Positions 35,788-44,682 of a stretch of DNA of 64,000 nucleotides are shown here, one piece after another; the stretch's first letter is position 1, and each line of letters opens with the position of its first letter. Location: NCBI GenBank assembly GCA_937944885.1, contig CALFBB010000016.1, positions 1 to 64,000 on the forward strand, in the 5' to 3' direction. Position numbers and translations under genes: made by a program. The notes below the pieces were generated by a model. It was not told the origin of the DNA and ran no database searches. It saw only the letters and a program-made list of their open reading frames with translations. Origin of the DNA: an uncultured cyanobacterium (lineage in GTDB: Bacteria > Cyanobacteriota > Cyanobacteriia > Thermostichales > Thermostichaceae).

Positions 35788-38523
35788 TCAGCCCAACTTG
35801 GAGAACCTCGCCCGCAGCAAGTTAAGCTGGGCCTCGAGTTCCGCCAGCTGCTGCTGATGGGACTGCACCACCTCTGGGTTAGCCCGGCTGAGAAAGTTAG
35901 GGTTCTCCAAGCGAGAGCGGATCCCTTGGGCCTCTTTTTCCACCTTGGCAATATCCTTCTGCAGCTTGGCCTGCAGCGCCTCTACATCCACCAACCCCGC
36001 CAGCGGCATCAACACCTGCACCGTACCCACCACCGCCGCTGCCACCTGTTTTGGCTCTTCCGCTAAGGAGGCGGTGATTTGCAGAGACTCTGCTTTGGTC
36101 AGCTCTTGAATATAGGCTTGGGCTGCTGTGAGGATACGTTGCTCGTTTGTATCAGTCGTAAGCAGAATAGCCTTGATTTTCTGCTGCGGTTTCAGACCGG
36201 CTTCTGCCCGCAGGTTGCGTAAGCTGCTAATGGTCTGGATCACCAGGGCAAAGTTCTGCTCCAGAGCGGGATCCACCCAGGCCGGGTCCGACTGGGGATA
36301 GGCTTGTATCGAAATGGAAGTGCTCTGCTCAGCCTGCGTCAAGATCTGCCAGATCTCTTCGGTAATATGGGGCATCCAAGGATGCAGCAGCCTGAGGATA
36401 CTCTCCAAGACGGTAGCCAGCACCTGTTGGGCAGTTTGCTTGGAAAGGGCATCTTCTCCCCGCAGACGGGGTTTCACCAGCTCAATGTACCAGTCACAAA
36501 AGTCATCCCAGATCAGGGAGTAGAGCAGACGGGCCCCTTCCCCCAGGCCATAGGTTTCCAGCTCCTCGATCACCTGCGCCGTGGTGGAATGCAGACGGGA
36601 AAGAATCCAGCGATCCGCCAGCTCTAGGTGCTCTGCCGAAAGGGATCCCAGAGGAGCAGGGAACTTCAAGTTCATCAGCACAAAACGAGAGGCATTCCAG
36701 ATTTTGTTGGCAAAGTTGCGGGCTGCCTCCACACTGGCACTTTCGCCGGTTTTGCGGTCGTAGGCCAAGCGTACATCCTGCCCTGCCCCCACCACCTCTT
36801 TCACCAAGGCATAGCGCAGGGCATCGGTGCCGTACTTGTCCAAGAGATCCAGCGGGTCAATGCCATTCCCCTTGGATTTGGACATTTTCGCCCCATGCTC
36901 ATCCCGCACCAGGCCGTTGATATAGACATCCTTAAAAGGAATCTGGCCGGTTAACTGGGATCCCATCATCGTCATACGGGCTACCCAAAAGAAAATAATG
37001 TCAAAGCCCGTGGACATCAAAGAATTAGGGTAGTAATGCTTCAGCTCCTCCGTTTCTTCCGGCCAGCCCAAAGTAGAAAACGGCCAAAGAGCAGAGCTAA
37101 ACCAGGTATCCAGCACATCCGGATCCTGCTCCACCCGTTCCACTTGCGGACCCAACTGCTCCCGAGCCTTGGCCAGAGCCTCCTGCTCATTGCGGGCTAC
37201 CACAAACACCTGGGGATCCTCAGGTAGCTGCCCTTCGATCAGCGGGTACCAAGCAGGGATCTGGTGACCCCACCACAGTTGCCGTGAGATGCACCAGGGG
37301 CGTATCTTCTCTAACCAGCCGGTGTACACCTTGGTCCAACGCTCCGGAATAAAGCGGGGGCTGCCATTGCGCTGTTCTTCCTCCAAGCAACGGGCGGCCA
37401 TCCCAGAGACATCGCAGAACCACTGAATAGAAAGCAACGGCTCAACCGGCACACCTCCGCGGTCACTGTGGGGCACCGTGTGGGTATAGTCCTCCACCTT
37501 CTCCAGCAGGCCGTGATCCTTGAACCACTCCACCACCTTTTGGCGGGCGACAAACCGATCCAAACCGGTAAAGGGATCCCCATTTTCATTCAATGTGCCA
37601 TCCTTGTTGAGGATGTTGATAAAAGGTAGCTGGTGGCGTTTGCCGATCTCAAAGTCATTGGGATCATGGGCCGGCGTAATCTTGACACAGCCGGAGCCAA
37701 AGCTGGCATCCACGTACTCATCGCCGATGATGGGGATAAAACGATTTTTAATGGGCAAGCGGATCTGCTGACCGATTAAGTGCTTATAGCGGGGGTCAGA
37801 GGGGTTAACCGCCACAGCCGTATCCCCCAGCATGGTCTCAGGGCGGGTGGTGGCTACTACCAGGTACTGCTCAGGATCCGCTGCCAAGGGGTAGCGAAAA
37901 TGCCACAGGTGCCCCTTCACCTCTTTGTCATCCAGCTCAATATCCGATACCGCCGACTGGCTAGCCGGACACCAGTTCACCAAATATTCGCCACGGTAGA
38001 TCAGCCCTGCTTCATACAGCCGCACAAACGCCTCGATCACCGCCCGGTTCAAACCGGCATCCATCGTGAAGCGATCCCGGCTCCAGTCGAGCGATAGACC
38101 CAGCCGCCGCAACTGCCCCTTGATGGTGCCCTGAGACTGCTCCTTCCAGGCCCAAGCCCGCTGCAAAAAAGCTTCCCGCCCCAGGTCAAAGCGGCTTTTG
38201 CCCTCTTGGCGCAATTGGTTTTCCAGAATTGTATGCACCGCAATGCTGGCGTGATCCGTGCCCGGTAGCCAGAGGACGTTGTAGCCGCGCATCCGCTTGT
38301 AGCGGGTGACCACATCCGGCAGGGTAAAGGCAAAAGCATGGCCCATGTGCAGATTGCCCGTCACATTGGGCGGCGGCAGCACCATACTGAACCTTTCCCC
38401 TGGCGCTTTCGGATCCGCCACGTAAAAGCCTTTCTCCTCCCAAAACCGTTGCCACTTCGGCTCGGTCTCAAAAGGGTTGTACTGACTAGGCAGGTTATCG
38501 GTCTGAAGGATCGCAGCGGTCAT
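35788..38523 (-). CDS. valS: valyl-tRNA synthetase
   Basis: 911 residues. Class I signatures: HIGH-type [15 protein letters not shown] and [12 protein letters not shown]; the CP1 editing domain contains [17 protein letters not shown]. The C-terminal coiled-coil arm ([20 protein letters not shown]) that contacts tRNA is intact, so the enzyme is full length. Charges tRNA-Val and hydrolyses mis-made Thr-tRNA-Val. Confidence 0.98.
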   Translation of the reverse strand: MTAAILQTDNLPSQYNPFETEPKWQRFWEEKGFYVADPKAPGERFSMVLPPPNVTGNLHMGHAFAFTLPDVVTRYKRMRGYNVLWLPGTDHASIAVHTILENQLRQEGKSRFDLGREAFLQRAWAWKEQSQGTIKGQLRRLGLSLDWSRDRFTMDAGLNRAVIEAFVRLYEAGLIYRGEYLVNWCPASQSAVSDIELDDKEVKGHLWHFRYPLAADPEQYLVVATTRPETMLGDTAVAVNPSDPRYKHLIGQQIRLPIKNRFIPIIGDEYVDASFGSGCVKITPAHDPNDFEIGKRHQLPFINILNKDGTLNENGDPFTGLDRFVARQKVVEWFKDHGLLEKVEDYTHTVPHSDRGGVPVEPLLSIQWFCDVSGMAARCLEEEQRNGSPRFIPERWTKVYTGWLEKIRPWCISRQLWWGHQIPAWYPLIEGQLPEDPQVFVVARNEQEALAKAREQLGPQVERVEQDPDVLDTWFSSALWPFSTLGWPEETEELKHYYPNSLMSTGFDIIFFWVARMTMMGSQLTGQIPFKDVYINGLVRDEHGAKMSKSKGNGIDPLDLLDKYGTDALRYALVKEVVGAGQDVRLAYDRKTGESASVEAARNFANKIWNASRFVLMNLKFPAPLGSLSAEHLELADRWILSRLHSTTAQVIEELETYGLGEGARLLYSLIWDDFCDWYIELVKPRLRGEDALSKQTAQQVLATVLESILRLLHPWMPHITEEIWQILTQAEQSTSISIQAYPQSDPAWVDPALEQNFALVIQTISSLRNLRAEAGLKPQQKIKAILLTTDTNEQRILTAAQAYIQELTKAESLQITASLAEEPKQVAAAVVGTVQVLMPLAGLVDVEALQAKLQKDIAKVEKEAQGIRSRLENPNFLSRANPEVVQSHQQQLAELEAQLNLLRARFSKLG

Positions 38524-38614
38524 GAGAAGAAGTCAAGGGTTATGAAGAGTACAGAATCACCCTATAGAGTAACAGGCCCAACCCTCTGCCCATAGGTCTA
38601 GATACCAACTTCTC

Positions 38615-38646
38615 TTGACCTTATTCTTAGGTATAAGGTTTAGAGT
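38615..38646 (+). promoter_or_regulatory. MerR-type promoter with operator palindrome
   Basis: TTGACC (38615-38620) and TAGAGT (38641-38646) are 20 bases apart, the over-long spacing that MerR-family activators correct by twisting DNA. Inside lies the palindrome ACCTTA-N10-TAAGGT (38618-38639). It precedes the merR-like gene by 38 bases, so the regulator probably controls itself and perhaps the metallochaperone downstream. Confidence 0.7.
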
Positions 38647-38684
38647 CAAAACATCTGACTCAGGTACAAAGGAGACCAATTGGA

Positions 38685-39101
38685 ATGCCGCTCAGGGTTA
38701 GCCAAGTTGCCCGCAAGCTGGGACTCAACCCCCAAACGCTGTACTTTTACGAGCGCATCGGACTTATCCCCCAGCCGCGGCGAACAGAGGCAGGCTATCG
38801 CTTGTACGAAAAAGCAGACCTAGAGCGGCTGGCCTTCATTGGCCGCGCCAAGGCACTGGGTTTAACCCTAGATGAGATTAAGGAGCTCTTATCTCTGCAG
38901 AATGAGCAGGCTCTATCCTGCCAAGAGGTATACGCAAGACTAAGTCGAAAAGTTGAGGAAATTGATAAATCAATTGCTCGGTTACAAGAATTAAAAAATG
39001 AGCTGATGCCAATGCTCGAACAGTGTCAAAAAAGATCTTCTAGCCACGATAAAAACTCCAACTGTATTATTTTACAGGAGGGAGTCAGGAGAAGCCAATA
39101 A
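38685..39101 (+). CDS. MerR-family thiophilic-metal regulator
   Basis: 138 residues. N-terminal winged helix (VSQVARKLGLNPQTLYFYER, IGLIPQPRRTEAGYRLYEKA), then the dimerisation helix and metal-binding loop. Cys79, Cys114 and Cys127 parallel the three metal ligands of mercury MerR (Cys82, Cys117, Cys126): the 35-residue gap between the first two is identical and the second gap is four longer. This points to a soft metal (Hg, Pb or Cd) rather than Cu(I) or Zn. AAGGAGA precedes the start. Confidence 0.85.
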   Translation: MPLRVSQVARKLGLNPQTLYFYERIGLIPQPRRTEAGYRLYEKADLERLAFIGRAKALGLTLDEIKELLSLQNEQALSCQEVYARLSRKVEEIDKSIARLQELKNELMPMLEQCQKRSSSHDKNSNCIILQEGVRRSQ

Positions 39102-39317
39102 ACCTAAACAAATCTGAGTATAGGGTGGTTGCTTGGTTGCCCTGATCCATTATTATAGAAACCTGTTAAGTAAAAATCTGCCAAACCCTTCTTCTAAAAT
39201 TGCAGTAAGTTACAGATGGGGACAGCTCAGACAGAACCTTAGGAATCCAGCTAGATTGCTAGATTATCTAAATTAATCATTATCTGCTTGTTTCTCTCAT
39301 TTCTTGTCACTCAAGCC

Positions 39318-39833
39318 ATGGTAAAAGCTTCACAATCATTTGAGCAATCATCTGTTGTGGGTAAGGTATCCTCCCATCAACAGCCTCTCTGCCCTCAAAG
39401 TGGTTGGCCGGGAAAATATGTTCCGTTAATTACTCTGAAAAGCTTATTACTTCCCCATGCTTTAGAACAGCTGGATGTTACAAGTTGCTATGCATTTTGC
39501 TCGGACTCTAGCTGCCCTGTCGTTTATTTTTCTCAGGAAGGGAAAGCATTTGATATCACGGATCTCAAGGTAACCGTTTTCCAGAAGGCAATCGGTCAAG
39601 TAGCCGATGTCGACCTTCCCGTCTGTTACTGCTTTGGGTGGAGCCGCCAGCGTATTCAGAAAGAGATACAGCAATTCAAAACCGGAGAGCAGATCCTAGG
39701 TGAGATCACCGCTCACATTCAGGCAAAACGCTGTGGCTGTGAGGTCAACAATCCGCAAGGATCATGCTGTCTGAGTAATGTCAGGCGGATCCTTGCAGAG
39801 ATTGCTTCACGGGGAGGAGAACCGAAAGCGTGA
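39318..39833 (+). CDS. CopZ-like iron-sulfur/zinc metallochaperone-type protein
   Basis: 171 residues from ATG 39318. CYAFCSDSSCPVVYFSQEG, LPVCYCFGWSRQRIQKEI and the C-terminal RCGCEVNNPQGSCCLSN follow the N-terminal domain of Archaeoglobus CopZ, which binds zinc and a [2Fe-2S] cluster; the usual C-terminal heavy-metal-associated domain is missing. Proteins like this are often next to mercury or copper regulators. Ten cysteines lie in this part. Probably under control of the MerR protein upstream; the metal is unknown. Confidence 0.7.
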   Translation: MVKASQSFEQSSVVGKVSSHQQPLCPQSGWPGKYVPLITLKSLLLPHALEQLDVTSCYAFCSDSSCPVVYFSQEGKAFDITDLKVTVFQKAIGQVADVDLPVCYCFGWSRQRIQKEIQQFKTGEQILGEITAHIQAKRCGCEVNNPQGSCCLSNVRRILAEIASRGGEPKA

Positions 39834-40087
39834 ACATTCATCAAATTCATACACCAGGCCAGCGATGCCTTGATAAAGAATTGGGGCAGCAGCACTTTTC
39901 GGTCAATCCGCAGCCAACACTTTTTTCCTGGAGGGATGTCCAACCCCTTTTTGGCGGTGGTTCCGGTCAGAACCCTTGCCCTAAGCGGATCCCTGTCCAT
40001 TTAAGCGTAGGCAAAAAGATGACCATGAGGCTCTACTTTGACGATTTTAGCGACAGGGTGCCCGACCAGGCTCAAACCCTGATTTTT
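39834..40087. other. spacer before the second-family CRISPR leader
   Basis: Only weak open frames without family resemblance. Some segments look like decayed coding sequence, but I cannot assign them. Confidence 0.35.
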
Positions 40088-40243
40088 CCGTTGACCCGGT
40101 CGTTCGCGTAGCGGTGCGTAGCACTCTGTCTTGCTACATAAGGGTTTCAGACCCCTCCTCAAGCTCCCATTTTTACCAAGTTGGCCGACCCCCTCGCAAA
40201 TGGCTCTTGCATCCCTTGCCCTGACTGGGTTTTAATGGAGGCT
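40088..40243 (+). promoter_or_regulatory. CRISPR leader A (second repeat family)
   Basis: 156 bases directly before array A that recur at 62103-62257 with about eight substitutions and one missing base. The start has GCGTAGC twice (GCGTAGC-GGT-GCGTAGC). Conservation between two loci far apart, ending exactly at the first repeat, identifies it as the leader and sets the array direction to the right. Confidence 0.8.
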
Positions 40244-40428
40244 GTCCCCACTCTGTGGGGATCCCTATAAGTTGGAAACTCTACTGCTCCTTCGCAAGGT
40301 TCGGTTAGCACTAACGGAGTCCCCACTCTGTGGGGATCCCTATAAATTGGAAACACCCAAATCACCGGAGTAACCGAGTACTGAATACTCAAGTCCCCAC
40401 TCTGTGGGGATCCCTATAAATTGGAAAC
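40244..40428 (+). CRISPR. short CRISPR array A, three repeats, no adjacent cas genes
   Basis: 36-base repeats at 40244-40279, 40319-40354 and 40393-40428; spacers of 39 and 38 bases. The repeat begins GTCCCCACTCTGTGGGG, a perfect 6-bp stem (CCCCAC/GTGGGG), and ends TTGGAAAC, a typical 8-base crRNA handle of type III or I-D systems. The leader-proximal repeat has one change (ATAAG for ATAAA). The first spacer is open in frame 1 (STAPSQGSVSTNG). The repeat contains the GGGATCCC palindrome. Confidence 0.95.
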
Positions 40429-40450
40429 TGGTAACTGGGAAAAAACGTTT

Positions 40451-41338
40451 TTATTGCTCTTGCTTGGTACAGCCGGGAGCACAGGAGGGAGATAGATCCG
40501 GCAACTCCACCTGTTCCACCTGCGGCCGGAAACCCAGCCATGGGGTAGCTAGGCGGGCAAACCGCTCCGGATCGCCGCTGACGCAAAAGCGTTCTTGTCT
40601 ACCTGTTGGGGTGCCGGGGTGACGCAGGCCCCACAACCCCAGCTCTTTGGCCAGGGATCCCACCAAGGCTACGCCTGGATCCACCCGTCTGACAGAAGGA
40701 GGCAACAAAGAGCGCAGAATGGGATCCAGCAGCGGGTAGTGGGTACAGCCGTAGATGAGGGTGTCGATCCTCTGTTGCAACAATGGCTGCAAATGCGCTT
40801 CTGCCGCCCGGCGCAGGTCAGGGCTGTTTAACTCTCCTGCTTCGATGAGGGGGACAAACTCCGGGCAAGCCTGTTCCCAACACTGGGGGCATCTTTTTGG
40901 ATTGAGAGCGCTATACTCTTGAATCGCTTTCGAGTAGGCACGGCTATTGACCGTAGCAGCTGTGGCAATTACCCCGATTCGGGATCCCTGGGCCAAAGCT
41001 GCTTGGGCACCGGGCAGGATCAGCCCAAAAATGGGCAGTGCATATTCTTGACGCACTTGCTCCAGGGCCAGAGCGGAGCTGGTGTTGCAGGCCATGACTA
41101 CCAACTTTACCGGCTGCGCCTGCATCCAGGTCAAAATTTGCCGCACAAAGGTCAGGATCTCCTCGGGGGAGCGTCCCCCGTAGGGGACTCGGGCCGTATC
41201 GCCAAAGTAGAGCAGAGGTTCTTGAGGCAATTGCCTGCGCAGAGCCCGCCACACCGTTAGCCCGCCTAAGCCGCTGTCAAAGATGCCAATCGGCCAACGG
41301 GGATCCGGACCCTCCCCAGAGGCGAATTCAGGGATCAT
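40451..41338 (-). CDS. murI: glutamate racemase
   Basis: 295 residues from ATG 41338, just before IGIFDSGLGGLTVWRAL; an earlier ATG at 41377 adds 13 residues. Catalytic cysteines are in VVMACNTSSALALEQ and IYGCTHYPLL; YFGDTARVPYGGRSPEEI is the family signature. Makes D-glutamate for peptidoglycan. The C terminus ends near array A, 22 bases away. Same direction as the amidase upstream, so wall genes are grouped. Confidence 0.95.
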   Translation of the reverse strand: MIPEFASGEGPDPRWPIGIFDSGLGGLTVWRALRRQLPQEPLLYFGDTARVPYGGRSPEEILTFVRQILTWMQAQPVKLVVMACNTSSALALEQVRQEYALPIFGLILPGAQAALAQGSRIGVIATAATVNSRAYSKAIQEYSALNPKRCPQCWEQACPEFVPLIEAGELNSPDLRRAAEAHLQPLLQQRIDTLIYGCTHYPLLDPILRSLLPPSVRRVDPGVALVGSLAKELGLWGLRHPGTPTGRQERFCVSGDPERFARLATPWLGFRPQVEQVELPDLSPSCAPGCTKQEQ

Positions 41339-41445
41339 ATTCAACACTCCTCCCCACCAGGGTTTTACCGGCTGCATCCCTAATCTTTCTCAAATCTTTC
41401 TCAGTCTCAGCGATGGCTCTTCTCTTGGGCAAGTCTTGGGCAAGC

Positions 41446-43365
41446 TCAGCGCTGCGGAGCACTTTTGCGCAAAAAGGTTTCAATGCCATCGGCGATGGCC
41501 CGAGCCAGGATAGCTTGGTATTCGGCTGTGGCTAGTTTTCGCCCTTCTGTTGGATTGGTCAGGTAGCCTAACTCCAGCAGCACAGAGGGCATGCCTGTCG
41601 GGGTTTCGCGCACCATGAAAAACCGCGCTCGTCTCACCCCCCGATCGGCGGCTCCAGTTGCCCTCACTAAGCTGCGATGCAAGGTGGTGGCTAGTTCGGC
41701 GCTATCTGGCCGCAGGTAGTAGGTTTCGATCCCGTGGATACTGGAGCGATCCAGAGCATTGGCATGGATGCTCACCAACAGCGTTGCCCCGGCCTGGACA
41801 GCGGTATCCACCCGCGGTTGTAGCAAAATTTCCCGGTCATCGGTACGGGTCATCACCACTCCATAGCCGCGCTCCTGCAGCAGCTGCTGCACCTGCTTGG
41901 CAACAGACAGGGTAATGTGCTTCTCTTGGATCCCGTCCACACCAACAGCACCGGGATCCCGCCCCCCATGGCCGGCATCAATGGCAACCATTGCCCGCCC
42001 CACCGGAAACAGATCAGTGGGAGGGGAGGGGGGCGGTTGCGGCTGAGAGGTGGGCAGAGGAGCATTGAGAGGTTGTAGCTGCAGGGTGATGCGGCGGGAT
42101 CCCTGGCCGGGGTTAGGCTCAAAAACATTAAACTCCTCAGCCGGCTGTACCAGAATACTAACGGTACGGGCATCCTCTTGCACAAAGCGGATCCGCTGTA
42201 CCGGCCCGTTGGCAGGCAAACCGGGATCCGGCAGCGATTGTGGCAGACGGGCAGGGGCAACACTGATGCGGTAGCCACCACTAACGGGATCCCAGCCGGC
42301 CCGGTAAAACATGAACCCATCAGCGCTGATGATGAGTTGATTGCCCTGCAGCTGTACCGATTGCAGCGTGGCCAGCGGCCCACTGGCCCCCGAGGTGTTG
42401 GTATCGGGCAGAAGGCTGGCCTGTCTTTCACCCCCAGCCGGTTGAATCCAAATCCCCCCCCGTTGCGGGTCATAGCGAGCTTCCCAATCCCCACTAGAGG
42501 GATCCACATCCAGGACCACCCGCGCTATCGTCGGTTCAAATTGTCCGATGCGCAGGCGGGAAACCCCTAGCCGATCGATGGTGTAGGCCCGCTGGGTAAG
42601 GGTAGAGCTGAGGGAGGTTTGGAGAAAGTCCACCACCACCCGATCTGGGTCAAGAATGCGCCGCACCGTGGTGGCAGGGCTACCTTGGGTGCGGATAAAA
42701 AACCCTTCCGCTTGTGGGGATACCTCCAAGATTTGATTCAAGATTTGATTGCCGGGACGGGAGGCTGGGGCAGGAGGGAGAGCCTGGTTTCGGGGGGGTG
42801 GGGGGGACAGAGGTGCCGGTGCCGCCAATGGACTGCTGGATGAACCGCTGGAGGAGGTGGGCGGAAATACAGAGAGATTGGCCGCCTGGGTCAATTGAAC
42901 AGCCCAACGGGAAGGATTGGCGGTGAGCAGTTGCAGTTGGTTAAGGCTGAGGGGTTGATCCGGCTGTAGATGCAGCACAAAGCGAGTGATCGTATCGGTG
43001 AGCTGGCTAACCTGCAGGGATGCAACTCGACCGGGAAAGGTTTGGGTTTGGGGATCCCGGCCAAAACGGGTCTTGGGGAAATCCAAAACCACACGGGGTG
43101 GATCTTGCAAAATAAACAGGAAAGGCCGTACCTCCCCTTGGGTATTGACCTCTAGGCGCCCCCGCTCAGGGTTGTAGTGCCAGCTTTCGATCCGGGATAA
43201 GCCCGTTGTTGTTGTTTGGGCTTGAACCAGCTGAGGGGAAAACAAACCTGCTCCAGCCAGGCTCAGGAGGAGCACCCCGCCCCACAGGCCACTTTGGCCC
43301 TGCTTGAGCTGTTGCTTGCTTGCACCGGGATCCCGTCTTGCCTCTGGCTTGTCGAATTCAGGCAT
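41446..43365 (-). CDS. amiC: N-acetylmuramoyl-L-alanine amidase with AMIN domains
   Basis: 639 residues from ATG 43365. After a charged N terminus comes a membrane/signal segment (GLWGGVLLLSLAGAGLFSPQ). Two AMIN domains follow (about 50-150 and 190-380: VVLDFPKTRFGR, VVVDFLQTSL), then a proline-rich linker and the Amidase_3 domain: zinc ligands in AIDAGHGGRDPGAVG, E in GIQEKHITLSVAKQ, SIHANA and the catalytic glutamate in SVLLELGYLTNP. Cleaves septal peptidoglycan in the periplasm during cell separation. Adjacent to murI in the same direction. Confidence 0.93.
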   Translation of the reverse strand: MPEFDKPEARRDPGASKQQLKQGQSGLWGGVLLLSLAGAGLFSPQLVQAQTTTTGLSRIESWHYNPERGRLEVNTQGEVRPFLFILQDPPRVVLDFPKTRFGRDPQTQTFPGRVASLQVSQLTDTITRFVLHLQPDQPLSLNQLQLLTANPSRWAVQLTQAANLSVFPPTSSSGSSSSPLAAPAPLSPPPPRNQALPPAPASRPGNQILNQILEVSPQAEGFFIRTQGSPATTVRRILDPDRVVVDFLQTSLSSTLTQRAYTIDRLGVSRLRIGQFEPTIARVVLDVDPSSGDWEARYDPQRGGIWIQPAGGERQASLLPDTNTSGASGPLATLQSVQLQGNQLIISADGFMFYRAGWDPVSGGYRISVAPARLPQSLPDPGLPANGPVQRIRFVQEDARTVSILVQPAEEFNVFEPNPGQGSRRITLQLQPLNAPLPTSQPQPPPSPPTDLFPVGRAMVAIDAGHGGRDPGAVGVDGIQEKHITLSVAKQVQQLLQERGYGVVMTRTDDREILLQPRVDTAVQAGATLLVSIHANALDRSSIHGIETYYLRPDSAELATTLHRSLVRATGAADRGVRRARFFMVRETPTGMPSVLLELGYLTNPTEGRKLATAEYQAILARAIADGIETFLRKSAPQR

Positions 43366-43499
43366 GACACCCCACACACTCCAGCACACCTGCTGCTCTC
43401 AACTATACCAGCGTCCTCCTGGGGTGGCCTGAGGAGGAGCGCAATTTGCCCTTGTTTGCCCGATCTCCTATCCTCAGAGGTAAAGTAAGGGGTGCAACT

Positions 43500-44609
43500 A
43501 TGCCCAGCCAACCGGATCCCCTGGCGTTAGCTCAGGCCGGCCATGCCAAGGCCATTGTGCAGGTGGTGCGGGCAGAGCTGCGGCGACAAGGCTGGTGCGC
43601 TCAGCTTAGCTTCACGGATGAGCTGCTGCACATTCAACTGCTGGGATCCCCGCTTCCTCCCCACGTCACCACGGCACAGATTTGGCAGATGCTGAAGCGG
43701 TTGCGGATCCCACGCTTGGGTCAAATTGAAATTCAAGCCTACCAAGGGGCACAACTGCTGTGGCAGCGCAGTCTAAGGCTGGGATCCCGGCGCCGAACAG
43801 ATCGTTTTGCTTTCGATAGTTTAACAGTCAATATCTGGGCCTTGCCGATGGCATTTGGGGTGGCCTTGATGGTCAACACCATTAGCTTGCTGCAGCTGTT
43901 TCATTTGCCTTGGCACATCTGGATTCATGAGCTTGGCCATGCCACCATCGCTTGGTGGAGCGGGTATCGAGCTTTGCCACTGCCTTTTGGATGGACGAGC
44001 ATCAGTCTGCAGCAGGATCCCTTCGTTTATTTTGGGATCCTATTTTTGCTCAGCTTGCTATTTTGGTCGGGTTGGAAGGAAAGAATTCTCTGGCTAAAGG
44101 GATTGGCTATTCTTCTGGCTCTGCTGCAATTTTATATGACTTGGATCATGCCCAAACCCATGAAGGAGATGTTGTTTGTATTTGGTGGTGTAGGAGGAGA
44201 ATTCTACCTAAGCACCTTTTTGATAGCCTGTTTCTACTGCCGGTTTCCGGATCGCTGGCGATGGGATTTCTGGCGTTTTGTGGTGCTGGGAATCGCTGCC
44301 AGTAGCCTGTGGAAAAGCTTCTGGCAATGGCATGGGATTCAACTGGGTCTAGCAGAAATTCCCTGGGGGACCTTGTTCGGAGGGCAAGGGGATACCGGCG
44401 GTGACATGAACCGTCTCAACTACGATTTTGGTTGGAGCGCTGATCAGATTATTCAAACCTATAGTTGGTTGGGGAATCTGTGTGTTCTGCTGGTGATTGG
44501 GGTATATGGTTTCTTTTTGTTACGCATGAATAATGAGATATGGTTGGATCTTCAGACTCGATGGATCCTTTGGATCAATGATGTTAGAGGATCCGGAAAA
44601 CGTCACTGA
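43500..44609 (+). CDS. multi-pass membrane protein with an HELGH zinc-peptidase motif
   Basis: 369 residues from ATG 43500. Residues 1-95 are a soluble domain (AIVQVVRAELRRQGWCAQLS). From residue 110 there are about six to seven membrane segments. WIHELGHATIAWWSGY at 141-156 has the HExxH zinc motif inside the membrane part, as in site-2-type or other intramembrane peptidases, but I do not see the LDG-type third-ligand motif of M50; GGDMNRLNYDFGWSAD near 300 might supply ligands. Function not recognised. Divergent from amiC. Confidence 0.65.
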   Translation: MPSQPDPLALAQAGHAKAIVQVVRAELRRQGWCAQLSFTDELLHIQLLGSPLPPHVTTAQIWQMLKRLRIPRLGQIEIQAYQGAQLLWQRSLRLGSRRRTDRFAFDSLTVNIWALPMAFGVALMVNTISLLQLFHLPWHIWIHELGHATIAWWSGYRALPLPFGWTSISLQQDPFVYFGILFLLSLLFWSGWKERILWLKGLAILLALLQFYMTWIMPKPMKEMLFVFGGVGGEFYLSTFLIACFYCRFPDRWRWDFWRFVVLGIAASSLWKSFWQWHGIQLGLAEIPWGTLFGGQGDTGGDMNRLNYDFGWSADQIIQTYSWLGNLCVLLVIGVYGFFLLRMNNEIWLDLQTRWILWINDVRGSGKRH

Positions 44610-44682
44610 CTTATCCCTAGACCACTCGTAGATTGTCCTTAAGTACTTCCCCAGCTATTCCTTAGTCTTTTTAAGCTCCGAC

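Noticed and set aside
39830-40111. 93-residue frames on both strands before leader A
   Set aside because: No family resemblance; the plus-strand frame runs into the conserved leader.
40244-40428. Arrays A and B as targets of the local type I operon
   Set aside because: Repeat sequence, hairpin and handle (TTGGAAAC versus TTGAGCAC) differ completely from the type I array; a different Cas6 is expected.
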